A stretch of DNA of 64,000 bases from Epilithonimonas zeae. GTDB taxonomy: Bacteria > Bacteroidota > Bacteroidia > Flavobacteriales > Weeksellaceae. Of this stretch, positions 36,562 to 45,233 are shown piece after piece. The translations under genes were made by a program, and so were the position numbers. The notes beneath the pieces were generated by a model, which was not told the DNA's origin, made no database searches, and worked only from the letters and a program-made list of their open reading frames with translations. Where the stretch lies: assembly GCF_900141765.1 (NCBI RefSeq), contig NZ_FSRK01000001.1:1426001-1490000 (forward strand), in the 5' to 3' direction. Positions within the stretch are counted from its first letter, which is position 1; every line of letters begins with the position of its first letter.

Positions 36562-37086
36562 TTAAGAATTAATTGTTTGAAGTTTCACAAGCTCTTGCAA
36601 TTTTTTGCGGGCAAAATTCACCTGAGATTTGGAAGTCCCTTCCGAGATGGAAAGCATCTGAGCAATTTCTTTGTGCGGATAACCTTCCATCGCAAACAGA
36701 TTGAAAATCGTGCGACAGCCTTCTGGAAGGAAATTAAGAAGTGACAAAATTCCTTTTTCTTCCACAACATTTTCCGGCTCGGAATCTGGTAAATCCACAA
36801 AATTTTCTTCAATAGAAATCGAAAAGGGCTGTTTCTTGCGAAGCTTCTGAAGACACTGATTCACTACAATTTTCTTTGCCCAAGCATCGAAAACCTGAAA
36901 ATCTTTGAGTTGTTCCAGTTTTGTGAAAATAATATAGAAAGAATCAGCCAAAACTTCTTCCGCATCTTCGTCGTTTTTCAGGTAACGTCTGCAGGTCGCA
37001 AAGAATCTGCCTGCATATTCTTCATAAAGTTTCCGCTGTGCGTTGCGGTCTTTATTTCTGCATCTTATGTAAATGTCGTGTTCCAT
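36562..37086 (-). CDS. ECF-type RNA polymerase sigma factor
   Basis: The 174-residue sigma-70 ECF protein has region 2 (RKLYEEYAGRFFATCRRYL, DAEEVLADSF, WAKKIVVNQC) and region 4 with helix-turn-helix EGYPHKEIAQMLSISEGTS. It reads one gene set, probably including its own operon, under a signal that passes the chimeric protein downstream. An ECF-type promoter sits just upstream. Confidence 0.93.
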   Translation of the reverse strand: MEHDIYIRCRNKDRNAQRKLYEEYAGRFFATCRRYLKNDEDAEEVLADSFYIIFTKLEQLKDFQVFDAWAKKIVVNQCLQKLRKKQPFSISIEENFVDLPDSEPENVVEEKGILSLLNFLPEGCRTIFNLFAMEGYPHKEIAQMLSISEGTSKSQVNFARKKLQELVKLQTINS

Positions 37087-37107
37087 ACATTGGCTTTTAT
37101 AAGGAAA

Positions 37108-37134
37108 GATGCAATAGTTTAAAAAAGGTTGGAA
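37108..37134 (-). promoter_or_regulatory. Candidate ECF-sigma autoregulated promoter
   Basis: On the minus strand TTCCAACC, then about 14 bases including TTTTTTAAA, then GCATC lie about 20 bases before the sigma factor ATG. AAC-type -35 and a distinct -10 without TAnnTTTG are typical of ECF promoters, and self-regulation is common. Inferred from pattern only. Confidence 0.5.
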
Positions 37135-37214
37135 TTATTTTGAAAATGTATGAAAAAACTTTGAAAGTTGGCTTTCAAAGTTTTGAAATTAATTTCATTC
37201 CCCTACTAAAAAGT

Positions 37215-37279
37215 CTTCGACTCCGCTCAGACTGACATTACGTTTAGTATTAGAATTGTCACACTGAGCGAAGTCGAAG
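37215..37279. repeat. Inverted-repeat element of the CTTCGACTCCGCTCAG type
   Basis: Left arm CTTCGACTCCGCTCAGACTG (37215-) continues to ACA at 37237; the right arm at 37257-37279 ends GAGCGAAGTCGAAG. The 23-base arms pair with few mismatches around a 19-base loop. The stem ends in a T8 tract, so it may also act as a terminator of the downstream-facing genes. The motif is dispersed in many bacterial genomes. Confidence 0.8.
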
Positions 37280-37299
37280 TTTTTTTTTATTAAATCAAA

Positions 37300-38190
37300 T
37301 TACAATTTTTCTAAGGCTTTTTCAAAAGTATCATATCGAAATTTGAAATCATTTTGCAATAAAATCTCAGGATAAACATTTCGACTTTTCAACATCAATT
37401 CTGTTTCTGTTCTGATGAAGATTGAAGCGATTTCCAATAACCAAACCGGACTTGAAATTCCGAAAGGAAACTTGAATTTATCCCTAAGTCGTTTCATCAT
37501 TTCTTCATTGGTCAATGGTTTTGGAGCAGTAATATTGATTGCACCTTTAAGGTTTTCATTTTCAATGATGAAGTTTACGGCTTCACAAAAATCATCGATA
37601 TGAATCCAGCTCATCAATTGGTTTCCTCTACCCTGTTTGCCACCTAAACCTAAATTTGTGATCTGTTTAAATTTCGGAAAAGCACCGCCATTTTTCCCAA
37701 GAACAATTGACGTTCTGAGCGCAACTTTTCTAATATTTGGGTTTTTTAGTTTGAAGAATTCTTTTTCCCAAGATTTACAGATATTCATTGAGAAATCATC
37801 GCCGATGATTCCATTGCTTTCTGTGTTAAGATGTATTTCTGAATGAACATAAATTGTCGCAGAACTGGCGTTCAGCCAGATTTTTGGTGGATTTTGACTT
37901 TCATCAATTGCTTTTTGCAGAACTCTTGTTGAGTTGATTCTAGAATCGTAGATTTCTTTTTTGTTCTTTTCGTTGTATCTGCAGTCAACGGATTTTCCTG
38001 TAAGATTGATAAGGACATCTGCGTATTCCAATTCGTTTTTCCACGTTCCGATTGTTTTAGCATCCCAGAAAATTTCATTTTTGCGTTTCGGATTTCTTGT
38101 CAATATTTTGACTTCGTAGTTTTTATTGAGGTAATATTTTTCGAGATTTCTTCCAAGGAAACCTGTTCCTGCTGCGATGATTATTTTCAT
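37300..38190 (-). CDS. TIGR01777-family NAD(P)-dependent epimerase/SDR protein
   Basis: The 296-residue protein starts with the Rossmann motif IAAGTGFLGRNLEKYYL and contains DVLINLTGKSVDCRY, SSATIY and GGKQGRGNQLMSWIHIDDFC, typical of the TIGR01777 (YfcH-like) group. The start 38190 is preferred over the one at 38310 because the Rossmann strand begins right there. The function of the group is not settled. It is last of a four-gene run from the GbsR-like gene. Confidence 0.88.
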   Translation of the reverse strand: MKIIIAAGTGFLGRNLEKYYLNKNYEVKILTRNPKRKNEIFWDAKTIGTWKNELEYADVLINLTGKSVDCRYNEKNKKEIYDSRINSTRVLQKAIDESQNPPKIWLNASSATIYVHSEIHLNTESNGIIGDDFSMNICKSWEKEFFKLKNPNIRKVALRTSIVLGKNGGAFPKFKQITNLGLGGKQGRGNQLMSWIHIDDFCEAVNFIIENENLKGAINITAPKPLTNEEMMKRLRDKFKFPFGISSPVWLLEIASIFIRTETELMLKSRNVYPEILLQNDFKFRYDTFEKALEKL

Positions 38191-38213
38191 TGTGATAAAA
38201 TTTAAATTAGGAA

Positions 38214-39029
38214 TTAGTTTAAAACAATATAGAGAAGAACAGCTCCGAAAGTGATTCTGAACAACATCCAGGAAACGGTTGGAATTATCCCGAATTTCAG
38301 AATTCTGCATCGTCTCAAATGTTCCAAAAACATTATGAACACTACAATCGCAAAGTAAATAAAATAGAATATTTGGTTAAAATCGAAGAACAAAGCAGGA
38401 ATCAAAAGCAGTGTTCCAAGTAAGGAAACCGTCATCATATTTCCCAGATAATCCCAGATTCTGTGTTTGAGATAAATTCCCATAAATGTTCCTTGCCAAA
38501 CGATTTGCATACAGCAAATAAAAAATTCTAACCCAAAATTATTTTTGAAATCCGGAAACAATCGTTGATTAAAAAATCCTAAAACATAGGCGGAAAACAT
38601 TAAAACAAATCCAAGATAAAAAATTCTGTATTTCAAGTTGAAATCAGGAACGCAGTTGTCCTCAGTCAAATCTTTTACTGAAGAAATGATTTGTTTTCTG
38701 TTGTAAGAAACGAATTTGTAAAGTCTCTGGAAAAACCAATGAAAAGGTTTGATTCTCGCGATTTTTTCCAACGACGGAAAAGAATTACCAATGATTGTGA
38801 GCAGACTTTCTAATCCGTAAATTACTTTATTATTCTTCGTATCAATCAAAGCAATTTCGTTTTTTGAACGATGAAAATCAATCTTGTTTTTTGTTTCGGG
38901 AGAAATCTCTGAGAAGGCTTCCCTTCCGTTTTCATCAAGCATTCCGGCTTTGATAAAGCCTTTGGAATAGATGTTACACATTGGACAATCTTTGTCGTAG
39001 ATGAGAATGTGGTTTTGTAAAGTTTTCAT
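38214..39029 (-). CDS. DCC-family thiol-disulfide oxidoreductase-like membrane protein
   Basis: The 271-residue protein has an N-terminal DCC-type domain with YDKDCPMCNIYSKGF, that is DxxCxxC with Cys15 and Cys18, and from about residue 135 four hydrophobic membrane segments. Family members are thought to use the CxxC pair as a redox site. It is upstream of the epimerase gene and may share a redox or pigment pathway with it, but the partner is not known. Confidence 0.78.
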   Translation of the reverse strand: MKTLQNHILIYDKDCPMCNIYSKGFIKAGMLDENGREAFSEISPETKNKIDFHRSKNEIALIDTKNNKVIYGLESLLTIIGNSFPSLEKIARIKPFHWFFQRLYKFVSYNRKQIISSVKDLTEDNCVPDFNLKYRIFYLGFVLMFSAYVLGFFNQRLFPDFKNNFGLEFFICCMQIVWQGTFMGIYLKHRIWDYLGNMMTVSLLGTLLLIPALFFDFNQIFYFIYFAIVVFIMFLEHLRRCRILKFGIIPTVSWMLFRITFGAVLLYIVLN

Positions 39030-39105
39030 TGTGTTTGGTTTTTAAAGGTTAAGAAAATCGCCTTTTGTTCTTCGTTTTGTTCTGAAAAGAATCTTCATAA
39101 AGATT

Positions 39106-39525
39106 TTAAATAGCAGGTTTTTCATAGTTTTCTTTTTTATCCGAATAACTAATGACTAACGATTGAATGATGAGTATTGGAGACAAAATCAACCAAGAAA
39201 TAGCCATTAATTCAAAAATATTTTTGAGTGATATGCTTCCTTTATTAATATCGAAAATTGAAGATAATGCCCAAATAATAAAGCCTATTACCACATAACT
39301 TGAAAGAAAAATATATACATATCGCGAATCTGTTCTGATGTAAATTTTAGAGAAAAATTTGATTAAGTTATTTGTGTATTGAACAATTGCAATCATGAAA
39401 AATTCGAAAATTATTAACTTCATAGCAAAATCACCATCAAGAAAATTTATCAGAATAAAAGAAATTAAAAATGAAGCGATTAGAATTCCTTGAAGTTCTG
39501 AATCATATTTTAAATAAGTTTTCAT
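39106..39525 (-). CDS. Hypothetical membrane protein
   Basis: The 139-residue protein has four hydrophobic segments (about 13-29, 35-55, 68-88 and 105-126). No known family was recognised. It lies between the GbsR-like regulator and the DCC protein on the same strand. Confidence 0.7.
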   Translation of the reverse strand: MKTYLKYDSELQGILIASFLISFILINFLDGDFAMKLIIFEFFMIAIVQYTNNLIKFFSKIYIRTDSRYVYIFLSSYVVIGFIIWALSSIFDINKGSISLKNIFELMAISWLILSPILIIQSLVISYSDKKENYEKPAI

Positions 39526-39578
39526 AGTATTGTAATTTTTATATTTTCAGTAATTTTTGAAAATTAAATCGAAATAAA

Positions 39579-39598
39579 AAAGGAAATTGATTTCCTTT
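39579..39598 (-). terminator. Terminator-like hairpin after the GbsR gene
   Basis: AAAGGAAA-TTGA-TTTCCTTT forms an 8-bp perfect stem abutting the regulator stop codon. It may reduce read-through into the three downstream genes. Confidence 0.65.
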
Positions 39599-40099
39599 CT
39601 ATTTCAATAAGTTGGTAATCTTTCCAACAAGCCAATGGTCATCGCTTTTTATGGCTAAGTCCATTATATTGTTGATTTTGTTAGTTACATTCCCAAAATC
39701 TTCCATCAGTTTGATAAATTCTTTTGCTTCTTCGGAATCATCTTCTACATTTTTTAGTTCCTCAAGAAAAGCTACAACTGGCTCTATTTCTCTTTTTCTT
39801 CGCTCTTTTGTAATCTGTTTGAACAGAAACCAGACATCTTTTTCTGCAAAGAAATATTCCTTTCTATCTCCTTTTACCAATTCTTTTTTTACAATTCCCC
39901 AATCCATCAGATTCCTAAGATTCATATTGGCATTCCCCCGGGAAATTTCCAATTTTTCCATCACTTCATCTGTAGACAAAGGTTTTCCTTCTGCCAAAAG
40001 CAAAGCGTGAACCTGCGCCATTGTTCTGTTGATTCCCCAACTTGTGGCAAAAGTTCCCCAGGTTTGGATGTATTTTTCTTTGGCTTCGTCTAGTTTCAT
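39599..40099 (-). CDS. GbsR/MarR-family transcriptional regulator
   Basis: The 166-residue protein has a winged-helix domain (MAQVHALLLAEGKPLSTDEV, then EKLEISRGNANMNLRNLMD) and a helical C-terminal part for dimerisation. The GbsR-type branch often regulates osmolyte or membrane genes. It probably controls the three genes downstream (39525 to 37300). It has a divergent small gene at 40298. Confidence 0.9.
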   Translation of the reverse strand: MKLDEAKEKYIQTWGTFATSWGINRTMAQVHALLLAEGKPLSTDEVMEKLEISRGNANMNLRNLMDWGIVKKELVKGDRKEYFFAEKDVWFLFKQITKERRKREIEPVVAFLEELKNVEDDSEEAKEFIKLMEDFGNVTNKINNIMDLAIKSDDHWLVGKITNLLK

Positions 40100-40271
40100 T
40101 TTAAATTGAAGATTAAATTCTTGTACAAATGTAATTAATATTTTTGAATTTTCAAAAATTATTGAAAATAAAATAATGTTTTATTTAATACCGTCAGATG
40201 TAGCATTCTTTAGTTATTCAATAATTAATAAAATTAATTTTAAATTAATAATAAAAATAAATCAGATTCAT

Positions 40272-40279
40272 TACATTTG
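40272..40279 (+). promoter_or_regulatory. -7 promoter box of the small gene at 40298
   Basis: TACATTTG matches TAnnTTTG and gives a short leader of about 12 bases to the ATG at 40298. It supports that start against the in-frame TTG at 40277, which lies within the box. Confidence 0.6.
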
Positions 40280-40297
40280 TTTAATAATTTTAACCTA

Positions 40298-40552
40298 ATG
40301 AAGTACACTTTGTTAAAAAGAAATAAAAGTTTCAATGCTGATTCTCATTCACATTTTGTACGATGGATGAGGAAAATGGATCTTCAGCAATGGAATGACA
40401 ACAAAGACTTTATGGAAGGTTATGCCTACAGAAAATCAACTTTTGAGAAGATCAATATTCGTCACAATAATGAAGATTGCTTTGTGGAAGATTTACAAAA
40501 AAATAACCTTCTGAAAATAGAATCTTCAAAAGGTTTATTTGGTTTATTTTAA
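40298..40552 (+). CDS. Small hypothetical protein
   Basis: The protein has 84 residues from ATG 40298 (MKYTLLKRNKSFNADSHSHF). It is basic, has no membrane segment or signal peptide, and contains several Asn and Trp residues. No family was recognised. A good -7 box and the divergence from the GbsR-type gene support its expression. Confidence 0.6.
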   Translation: MKYTLLKRNKSFNADSHSHFVRWMRKMDLQQWNDNKDFMEGYAYRKSTFEKINIRHNNEDCFVEDLQKNNLLKIESSKGLFGLF

Positions 40553-40559
40553 TTAGTAA

Positions 40560-42992
40560 TTAGTAAATTCCTGGATACTTTGTAGGATTCAATTCATTGA
40601 ATAATTGATACACTTTTTCTACAATATCATCTGCGGAAGGCTTACTGAAGTAATCTCCATCACTTGCATAAGCTGGTCGGTGATTCTCGGCCGAAATCGT
40701 CAACGGATCCGAATCCAAATATCTGAAAGCCTTTTGCTTCTCCAGAATTTGCTGAAGAATAAACGCCGAAGTTCCCCCTTCAACATCTTCATCAATCACA
40801 ACTAACCGGTTTGTTTTCTTAACACTCTCAGCAATTTCTCGAGATAAATCAAATGGAATTAAAGACTGAATATCAATTACTTCTGCAGAAATTCCCAATT
40901 TTTCTAATTCATTTGCAGCCTCAGTCACAACTCTCCAAGTAGAACCATAAGTTACCAAAGTTACATCAGAACCTTCTTTCGTAACTTCAATTTTTCCAAC
41001 TGGCACAGTAAATTCACCTAAGTTATCCGGCTGTTTTTCTTTCAATCTGTAACCGTTCAGACATTCTACAATCACAGCTGGCTCGTCACTTTGGAGCATT
41101 GTATTATAGAATCCAGCAGCCTTTGTTAAGCTTCTCGGAACTAGGATATTGATACCTTTAGAAAGATTCAGAATCCCTGCCATTGGTGAACCAGAATGCC
41201 AAACACCTTCCAGTCTGTGACCTCTCGTTCTAATAATAACCGGTGCTTTTTGACCTCCTTTCGTTCTATATTGAACTGTTGCCAAATCATCGCTCATTCC
41301 CTGTAGACAATACAAAATATAATCAAGATATTGGATTTCAGCAATTGGTCTTAAACCACGCATTGCCATCCCAATCCCCTGACCTAAGATTGTGGCTTCC
41401 CGGATTCCTGTATCAGCAATTCTTACATCGCCATATTTTTCCTGAAGTCCTTCCAAACCTTGGTTAACATCGCCAATATTTCCAGCATCTTCTCCAAAAA
41501 CTAAGGATTGAGGATATTTTTCAAAGATTTTATCAAAGTTATTCCTTACAACTACTCTACCATCAACTTCTTCAGAAAAATCAGAAAATATTGGTTTAAT
41601 TTCTTTTATATTAGTGGCTTTCCACTCAGATTCCGAATATAAATGAGAAGAATAATTATCTTTTTCGATTTTTAATAGCTCTTCATATTTGGATTTCAAT
41701 GCATTTCTTTCAGATGAATTTTGACTCCTTGTCAACAATAAAGTCTTTCTAACCAATTGAAAAACATCTTTCTTACTTACAGAGATGATTTTATTGAAAG
41801 TCTCGATTAGATTTACAATTTCTGAGTTTTGATTTTTGATTGATTCTACAAGAGGTAAAACTTCGGATTTAAGATCGGAAATTGTTTTCTGATAAGATTC
41901 CCAAGCTTTTTTCTGTCCATCTTTAACCAATTTCTTAGCTTCAGAATCAATTGAATCTAATTCTTCAGTCGTAGCTAAAACTTCCTCATTTCCTTCAATT
42001 TCGATGCTGTAATCCAGAATCCATTCTCTGAATTTAATCAATCCATCAAATTCTGCTTCCCAGCTTAATCTGTCTTCAGATTTGTAACGTTCGTGTGAAC
42101 CAGAAGTTGAATGCCCCTGTGGTTGAGTTACTTCCGTAACGTGGATTACAACAGGAACACTTTCATATCTTGCAAAATGTTCTGCTTTCGCATAAGCTTC
42201 CATCAATGCCGGATAATCCCAAGCTTTCACTTGGATAATTTCACAACCTTGATTTTCGCCTTCGTTTCTTTGGAAACCGGAAAGCATTTCAGAAATATCA
42301 GCTTTTGCTCTTTGATTCTGTGTCGGAACAGAAATGCCGTAACCATCATCCCAAATCGAAACAATCATTGGAACTTGCAAAGCACAAGCTGCATTTAGTG
42401 TTTCCCAGAAATGACCTTCAGCTGTAGAAGCATCTCCGATTGTTCCAAACGCCACTTCGTTTCCATCTTTTGAAAATTTCTCAGAACCATCAAATTTAAC
42501 TGATTTATAAACTTTAGAAGCTTGTGCTAGACCTAATAATCTTGGCATTTGTCCGGCTGTTGGAGAAATATCAGACGAAATATTTTTCTGAGCCATTAAA
42601 TTTTTCCAGCTTCCATCAGCATTCAAACTTCTTGTTGCATAATGGCCGTTCATTTGACGACCTGCTGAAGCAGGCTCTCTTTCTACGCTTGTATCAGCGT
42701 ATAACTGCGCGAAGAAACTTTCAACAGAAACTGCATCAATTGCCAAGGCGAAAGTCTGATCTCTGTAATAACCAGAGCGGAAATCCCCGTTTCTGAAAAC
42801 TTTTGCCATCGCCAACTGTGGCAATTCTTTACCATCTCCAAAAATCCCAAATTTTGCTTTCCCGGTAAGAACTTCTCGTCTTCCTAAATATGACATCTCG
42901 CGGGAAATTCTTCCAAGTCGATAATCATTCAGAATACTGCTTTTGAAGTCCTGAAAAGAGATTTGCTGAGTTTCTATATAAGTTGATTGCAT
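40560..42992 (-). CDS. Fused 2-oxoacid dehydrogenase E1 (alpha and beta parts)
   Basis: The 810-residue thiamine-diphosphate enzyme decarboxylates a 2-oxoacid, probably branched-chain, and passes the acyl group to E2. The N-terminal half is E1 alpha (GHYATRSLN, GDASTAEGHFWETLNAA, with WDDGYGIS), and the C-terminal half is E1 beta (VFGEDAGNIGDVNQGLEGLQ, IRTRGHR, EDVEGGTSAF). Fusions of the two are typical of Bacteroidota. The start at 42992 is preferred because a TAnnTTTG box lies inside the longer reading frame. E2 and E3 genes are elsewhere (lpdA at 31241). Confidence 0.92.
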   Translation of the reverse strand: MQSTYIETQQISFQDFKSSILNDYRLGRISREMSYLGRREVLTGKAKFGIFGDGKELPQLAMAKVFRNGDFRSGYYRDQTFALAIDAVSVESFFAQLYADTSVEREPASAGRQMNGHYATRSLNADGSWKNLMAQKNISSDISPTAGQMPRLLGLAQASKVYKSVKFDGSEKFSKDGNEVAFGTIGDASTAEGHFWETLNAACALQVPMIVSIWDDGYGISVPTQNQRAKADISEMLSGFQRNEGENQGCEIIQVKAWDYPALMEAYAKAEHFARYESVPVVIHVTEVTQPQGHSTSGSHERYKSEDRLSWEAEFDGLIKFREWILDYSIEIEGNEEVLATTEELDSIDSEAKKLVKDGQKKAWESYQKTISDLKSEVLPLVESIKNQNSEIVNLIETFNKIISVSKKDVFQLVRKTLLLTRSQNSSERNALKSKYEELLKIEKDNYSSHLYSESEWKATNIKEIKPIFSDFSEEVDGRVVVRNNFDKIFEKYPQSLVFGEDAGNIGDVNQGLEGLQEKYGDVRIADTGIREATILGQGIGMAMRGLRPIAEIQYLDYILYCLQGMSDDLATVQYRTKGGQKAPVIIRTRGHRLEGVWHSGSPMAGILNLSKGINILVPRSLTKAAGFYNTMLQSDEPAVIVECLNGYRLKEKQPDNLGEFTVPVGKIEVTKEGSDVTLVTYGSTWRVVTEAANELEKLGISAEVIDIQSLIPFDLSREIAESVKKTNRLVVIDEDVEGGTSAFILQQILEKQKAFRYLDSDPLTISAENHRPAYASDGDYFSKPSADDIVEKVYQLFNELNPTKYPGIY

Positions 42993-43007
42993 ATCAAAGA
43001 GTTTTGA

Positions 43008-43015
43008 CAAATATA
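43008..43015 (-). promoter_or_regulatory. -7 promoter box of the fused E1 gene
   Basis: On the minus strand TATATTTG is a consensus TAnnTTTG box. It places the transcript start about 10 bases before the ATG at 42992. Confidence 0.62.
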
Positions 43016-43143
43016 AAATTTTTTGGCTAATTTTTGTGAAAATCATATTTTTAGATTAAAGAAATTTTTAAGCTTCCATAAACTATTATAAATATGAAGA
43101 AGATTGCACAATATTTTAATAATTTTAAAACAAAATATATACG

Positions 43144-43437
43144 ATGAAGAAAACCGCGCCTCATATTCTGAATGCTTCAACTAATCTGTTAGGATTTTGT
43201 CTAGTTATTATTACTTCTTTGAAAATCTCCAAATTTAACCACTATTCCTATCTGGACGAGTTTGCTGTTGTAGCTATTTTCTGTTTGGCTTTGAGTTGCG
43301 CTTTATCATTTCTCGCTATCAAATCTGAGAAAGAAAAAGTTTCTGTAAAATTGGAAAATTTTGCTGATGGACTTTTCTTTGTAGCATTGCTGTGTATAAT
43401 TCTTGCAATTTGTATTGTAAGTATAGATGTTGTTTAA
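43144..43437 (+). CDS. Small hypothetical membrane protein
   Basis: The 97-residue protein has three predicted membrane segments (about 14-30, 38-58 and 74-95). No family was recognised. It starts at ATG 43144. It is divergent from the E1 gene and convergent with rnz. Confidence 0.65.
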   Translation: MKKTAPHILNASTNLLGFCLVIITSLKISKFNHYSYLDEFAVVAIFCLALSCALSFLAIKSEKEKVSVKLENFADGLFFVALLCIILAICIVSIDVV

Positions 43438-43528
43438 AAACAATATTCAGAATTAAAAATAAAGTCTGAAAATTATTAATAATTCAAATAAAAGAAATTA
43501 TTATCAATTATCTTATTATCAAATTGAG

Positions 43529-44446
43529 CTATCCAATCTTAATTGTTTCCAAAGCTTTTGGTAAAAAAGAGTTTGGAAAGATTTGTCTGGCTTCATCTGT
43601 CATTACACTTAAGTCGCTGTAACGGTTGGAAAAGTGACCTAAAATCAATTTTCCTACTTGCGCTTTTTTGGCGATAGTTGCTGCTTCCAAAGCGGTGGAA
43701 TGACCAGTATAATCTGCCATTTCTTTCAAGACGTGGAGAAAAGTAGATTCGTGGTAGAGAACATCTACATTTTCTATGATTGGGATAATGTCTTCTTTGT
43801 ATTTGGTATCACTACAGAAAGCATAAGAAACCGATGGTTTCGGGTCAGTCGTCAATAAATCATTTTTGATAACTTCTCCGTCTTCTGAAACAAAATCTTT
43901 TCCTAGACGTAAATTCTGAAAATCACAGATTTCGATTTCCTTGTGTTTGGAAATCTCTTTCATATTGAGATGACGCTCTTTTGGTTTTTCTTTGAAAAGA
44001 TAGCCATTGCAATAGATTCTGTGATTCAGTGGAATGGTGTAAACTTCTACCCTTTTGTCTTCATAGATTTTGACGGATTCTTTACCTTCCAGCTCGTGAT
44101 AAATGACTTCAAAACCTTTGTAAGTTTCTGTAATTTCAAAAATCGTATCCATCATTTTCTTAATGCCTTTTGGACCGTAGATATTCAGTGGAGTTTTTCT
44201 TCCTAAAAGTCGAAAAGATGCTACCAATCCAGGCAAACCAAAACAATGGTCGCCGTGAAGATGGGAAATGAAAATATGGTTAATTTTCGAAAAACGAACT
44301 TTTGCCTTACGCATCTGCACCTGGGTTCCTTCGCCACAATCGATTAAGAAATGACGTTCCTCCATTTCCAAAAACTGAGAAGTCGGTGAAGAATTGATAG
44401 TTGGAATTGCTGAATTGAATCCTAAAATGGTAAGATATGTGCTCAA
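43529..44446 (-). CDS. rnz: Ribonuclease Z
   Basis: The 305-residue metallo-beta-lactamase-fold endonuclease trims tRNA precursors at the 3' side. The zinc motif is HLHGDH at 62-67 (SHLHGDHCFGLPG). CSDTKY, YHESTFL, YTGHSTALEAATIA and ILGHFSNRY carry the other ligands. It is followed in the direction of transcription by the small membrane gene on the other strand. It may act on the tRNA-Arg here as on all tRNAs. Confidence 0.96.
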   Translation of the reverse strand: MSTYLTILGFNSAIPTINSSPTSQFLEMEERHFLIDCGEGTQVQMRKAKVRFSKINHIFISHLHGDHCFGLPGLVASFRLLGRKTPLNIYGPKGIKKMMDTIFEITETYKGFEVIYHELEGKESVKIYEDKRVEVYTIPLNHRIYCNGYLFKEKPKERHLNMKEISKHKEIEICDFQNLRLGKDFVSEDGEVIKNDLLTTDPKPSVSYAFCSDTKYKEDIIPIIENVDVLYHESTFLHVLKEMADYTGHSTALEAATIAKKAQVGKLILGHFSNRYSDLSVMTDEARQIFPNSFLPKALETIKIG

Positions 44447-44500
44447 TTTTCTGAAGGGTATTGAAAATAACTGGGTAAATATACAAAAACATCACAAAAA

Positions 44501-45085
44501 CTACAAAACACCCCCTCTGGAATTGAGAAAATCTAGAAATAATTTCAAAGCTTCACTTCTGTGGCTGATTTTGTTTTTTTCTTCAGGTAACATTTCGGCA
44601 AACGTCATATTGTAATCGTCCGGAACGAAGATTGGATCATAGCCAAACCCTTCTGCTCCGAAAACTTCTTTGGTCAAATTACCATAAACTCGACCTTCGA
44701 AATAATGTTCGCCATCCTGATCTTTGAAACACAACATTGTGATGAAATACGCTCTTCTATTTGGTTCGTCTTTCATCTCTTCCAGAACTTTTTCGATATT
44801 TTTTTTGAAATTGTGATTACCTGCATAACGTGCTGAGAAAATCCCCGGCCTTCCATCAAGAGCTTCTACAACTAATCCGCTGTCATCGCCAACACTTGGT
44901 TTTCCGGTTTGTTCAAAGCAATATTTGGCTTTGATTAATGCATTTTCAGCAAACGTATTTCCGTCTTCTATGATTTCTTCATTCAAATCGTAGTCTGACA
45001 AACTTGTCACGACATAATCTGTTCCCAAAATCTGCTGTATCTCTTCTTTTTTATGCAAATTATGTGTTGCTACTAAAATCTCCAT
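44501..45085 (-). CDS. rdgB: Non-canonical purine NTP pyrophosphatase (RdgB/HAM1)
   Basis: The 194-residue enzyme hydrolyses dITP, ITP and XTP to keep them out of DNA and RNA. It has ILVATHNLHKKEEI, GDDSGLVVEAL, GRPGIFSARYAG and GFGYDPIFVP. It follows the CPBP protease gene on the same strand after a repeat-bearing gap. Confidence 0.96.
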   Translation of the reverse strand: MEILVATHNLHKKEEIQQILGTDYVVTSLSDYDLNEEIIEDGNTFAENALIKAKYCFEQTGKPSVGDDSGLVVEALDGRPGIFSARYAGNHNFKKNIEKVLEEMKDEPNRRAYFITMLCFKDQDGEHYFEGRVYGNLTKEVFGAEGFGYDPIFVPDDYNMTFAEMLPEEKNKISHRSEALKLFLDFLNSRGGVL

Positions 45086-45146
45086 TTATATATAATTGAT
45101 GGTTGATAAATGATAATTAACTTCTAAATTAAAACGTGAATCTTGT

Positions 45147-45227
45147 GCAGCCCGGCTTGAGCGGAAATCCTTTTTACGCAACGAAGTGGAGTAAAAAGAT
45201 TGGGAGCGGAAGACGGATTAAGCTGCC
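45147..45227. repeat. Dispersed hairpin repeat, full copy
   Basis: The copy begins GCAGCCCGGCTTGAGCGGAA and ends TTAAGCTGCC, with AAAAAGATTGGGAGCGGAAG and the T5 run in the centre. It is nearly the same as 17758-17842, and lies 7 bases beyond the stop of the CPBP gene. The outer GCAGC and GCTGC pair. Confidence 0.86.
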
Positions 45228-45233
45228 ATAAAT

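Noticed and set aside
38214-38310. N-terminal 40-residue extension of the epimerase frame
   Set aside because: The Rossmann motif starts at the Met at 38190, and the extension overlaps the end of the DCC-protein gene; the shorter start is used.
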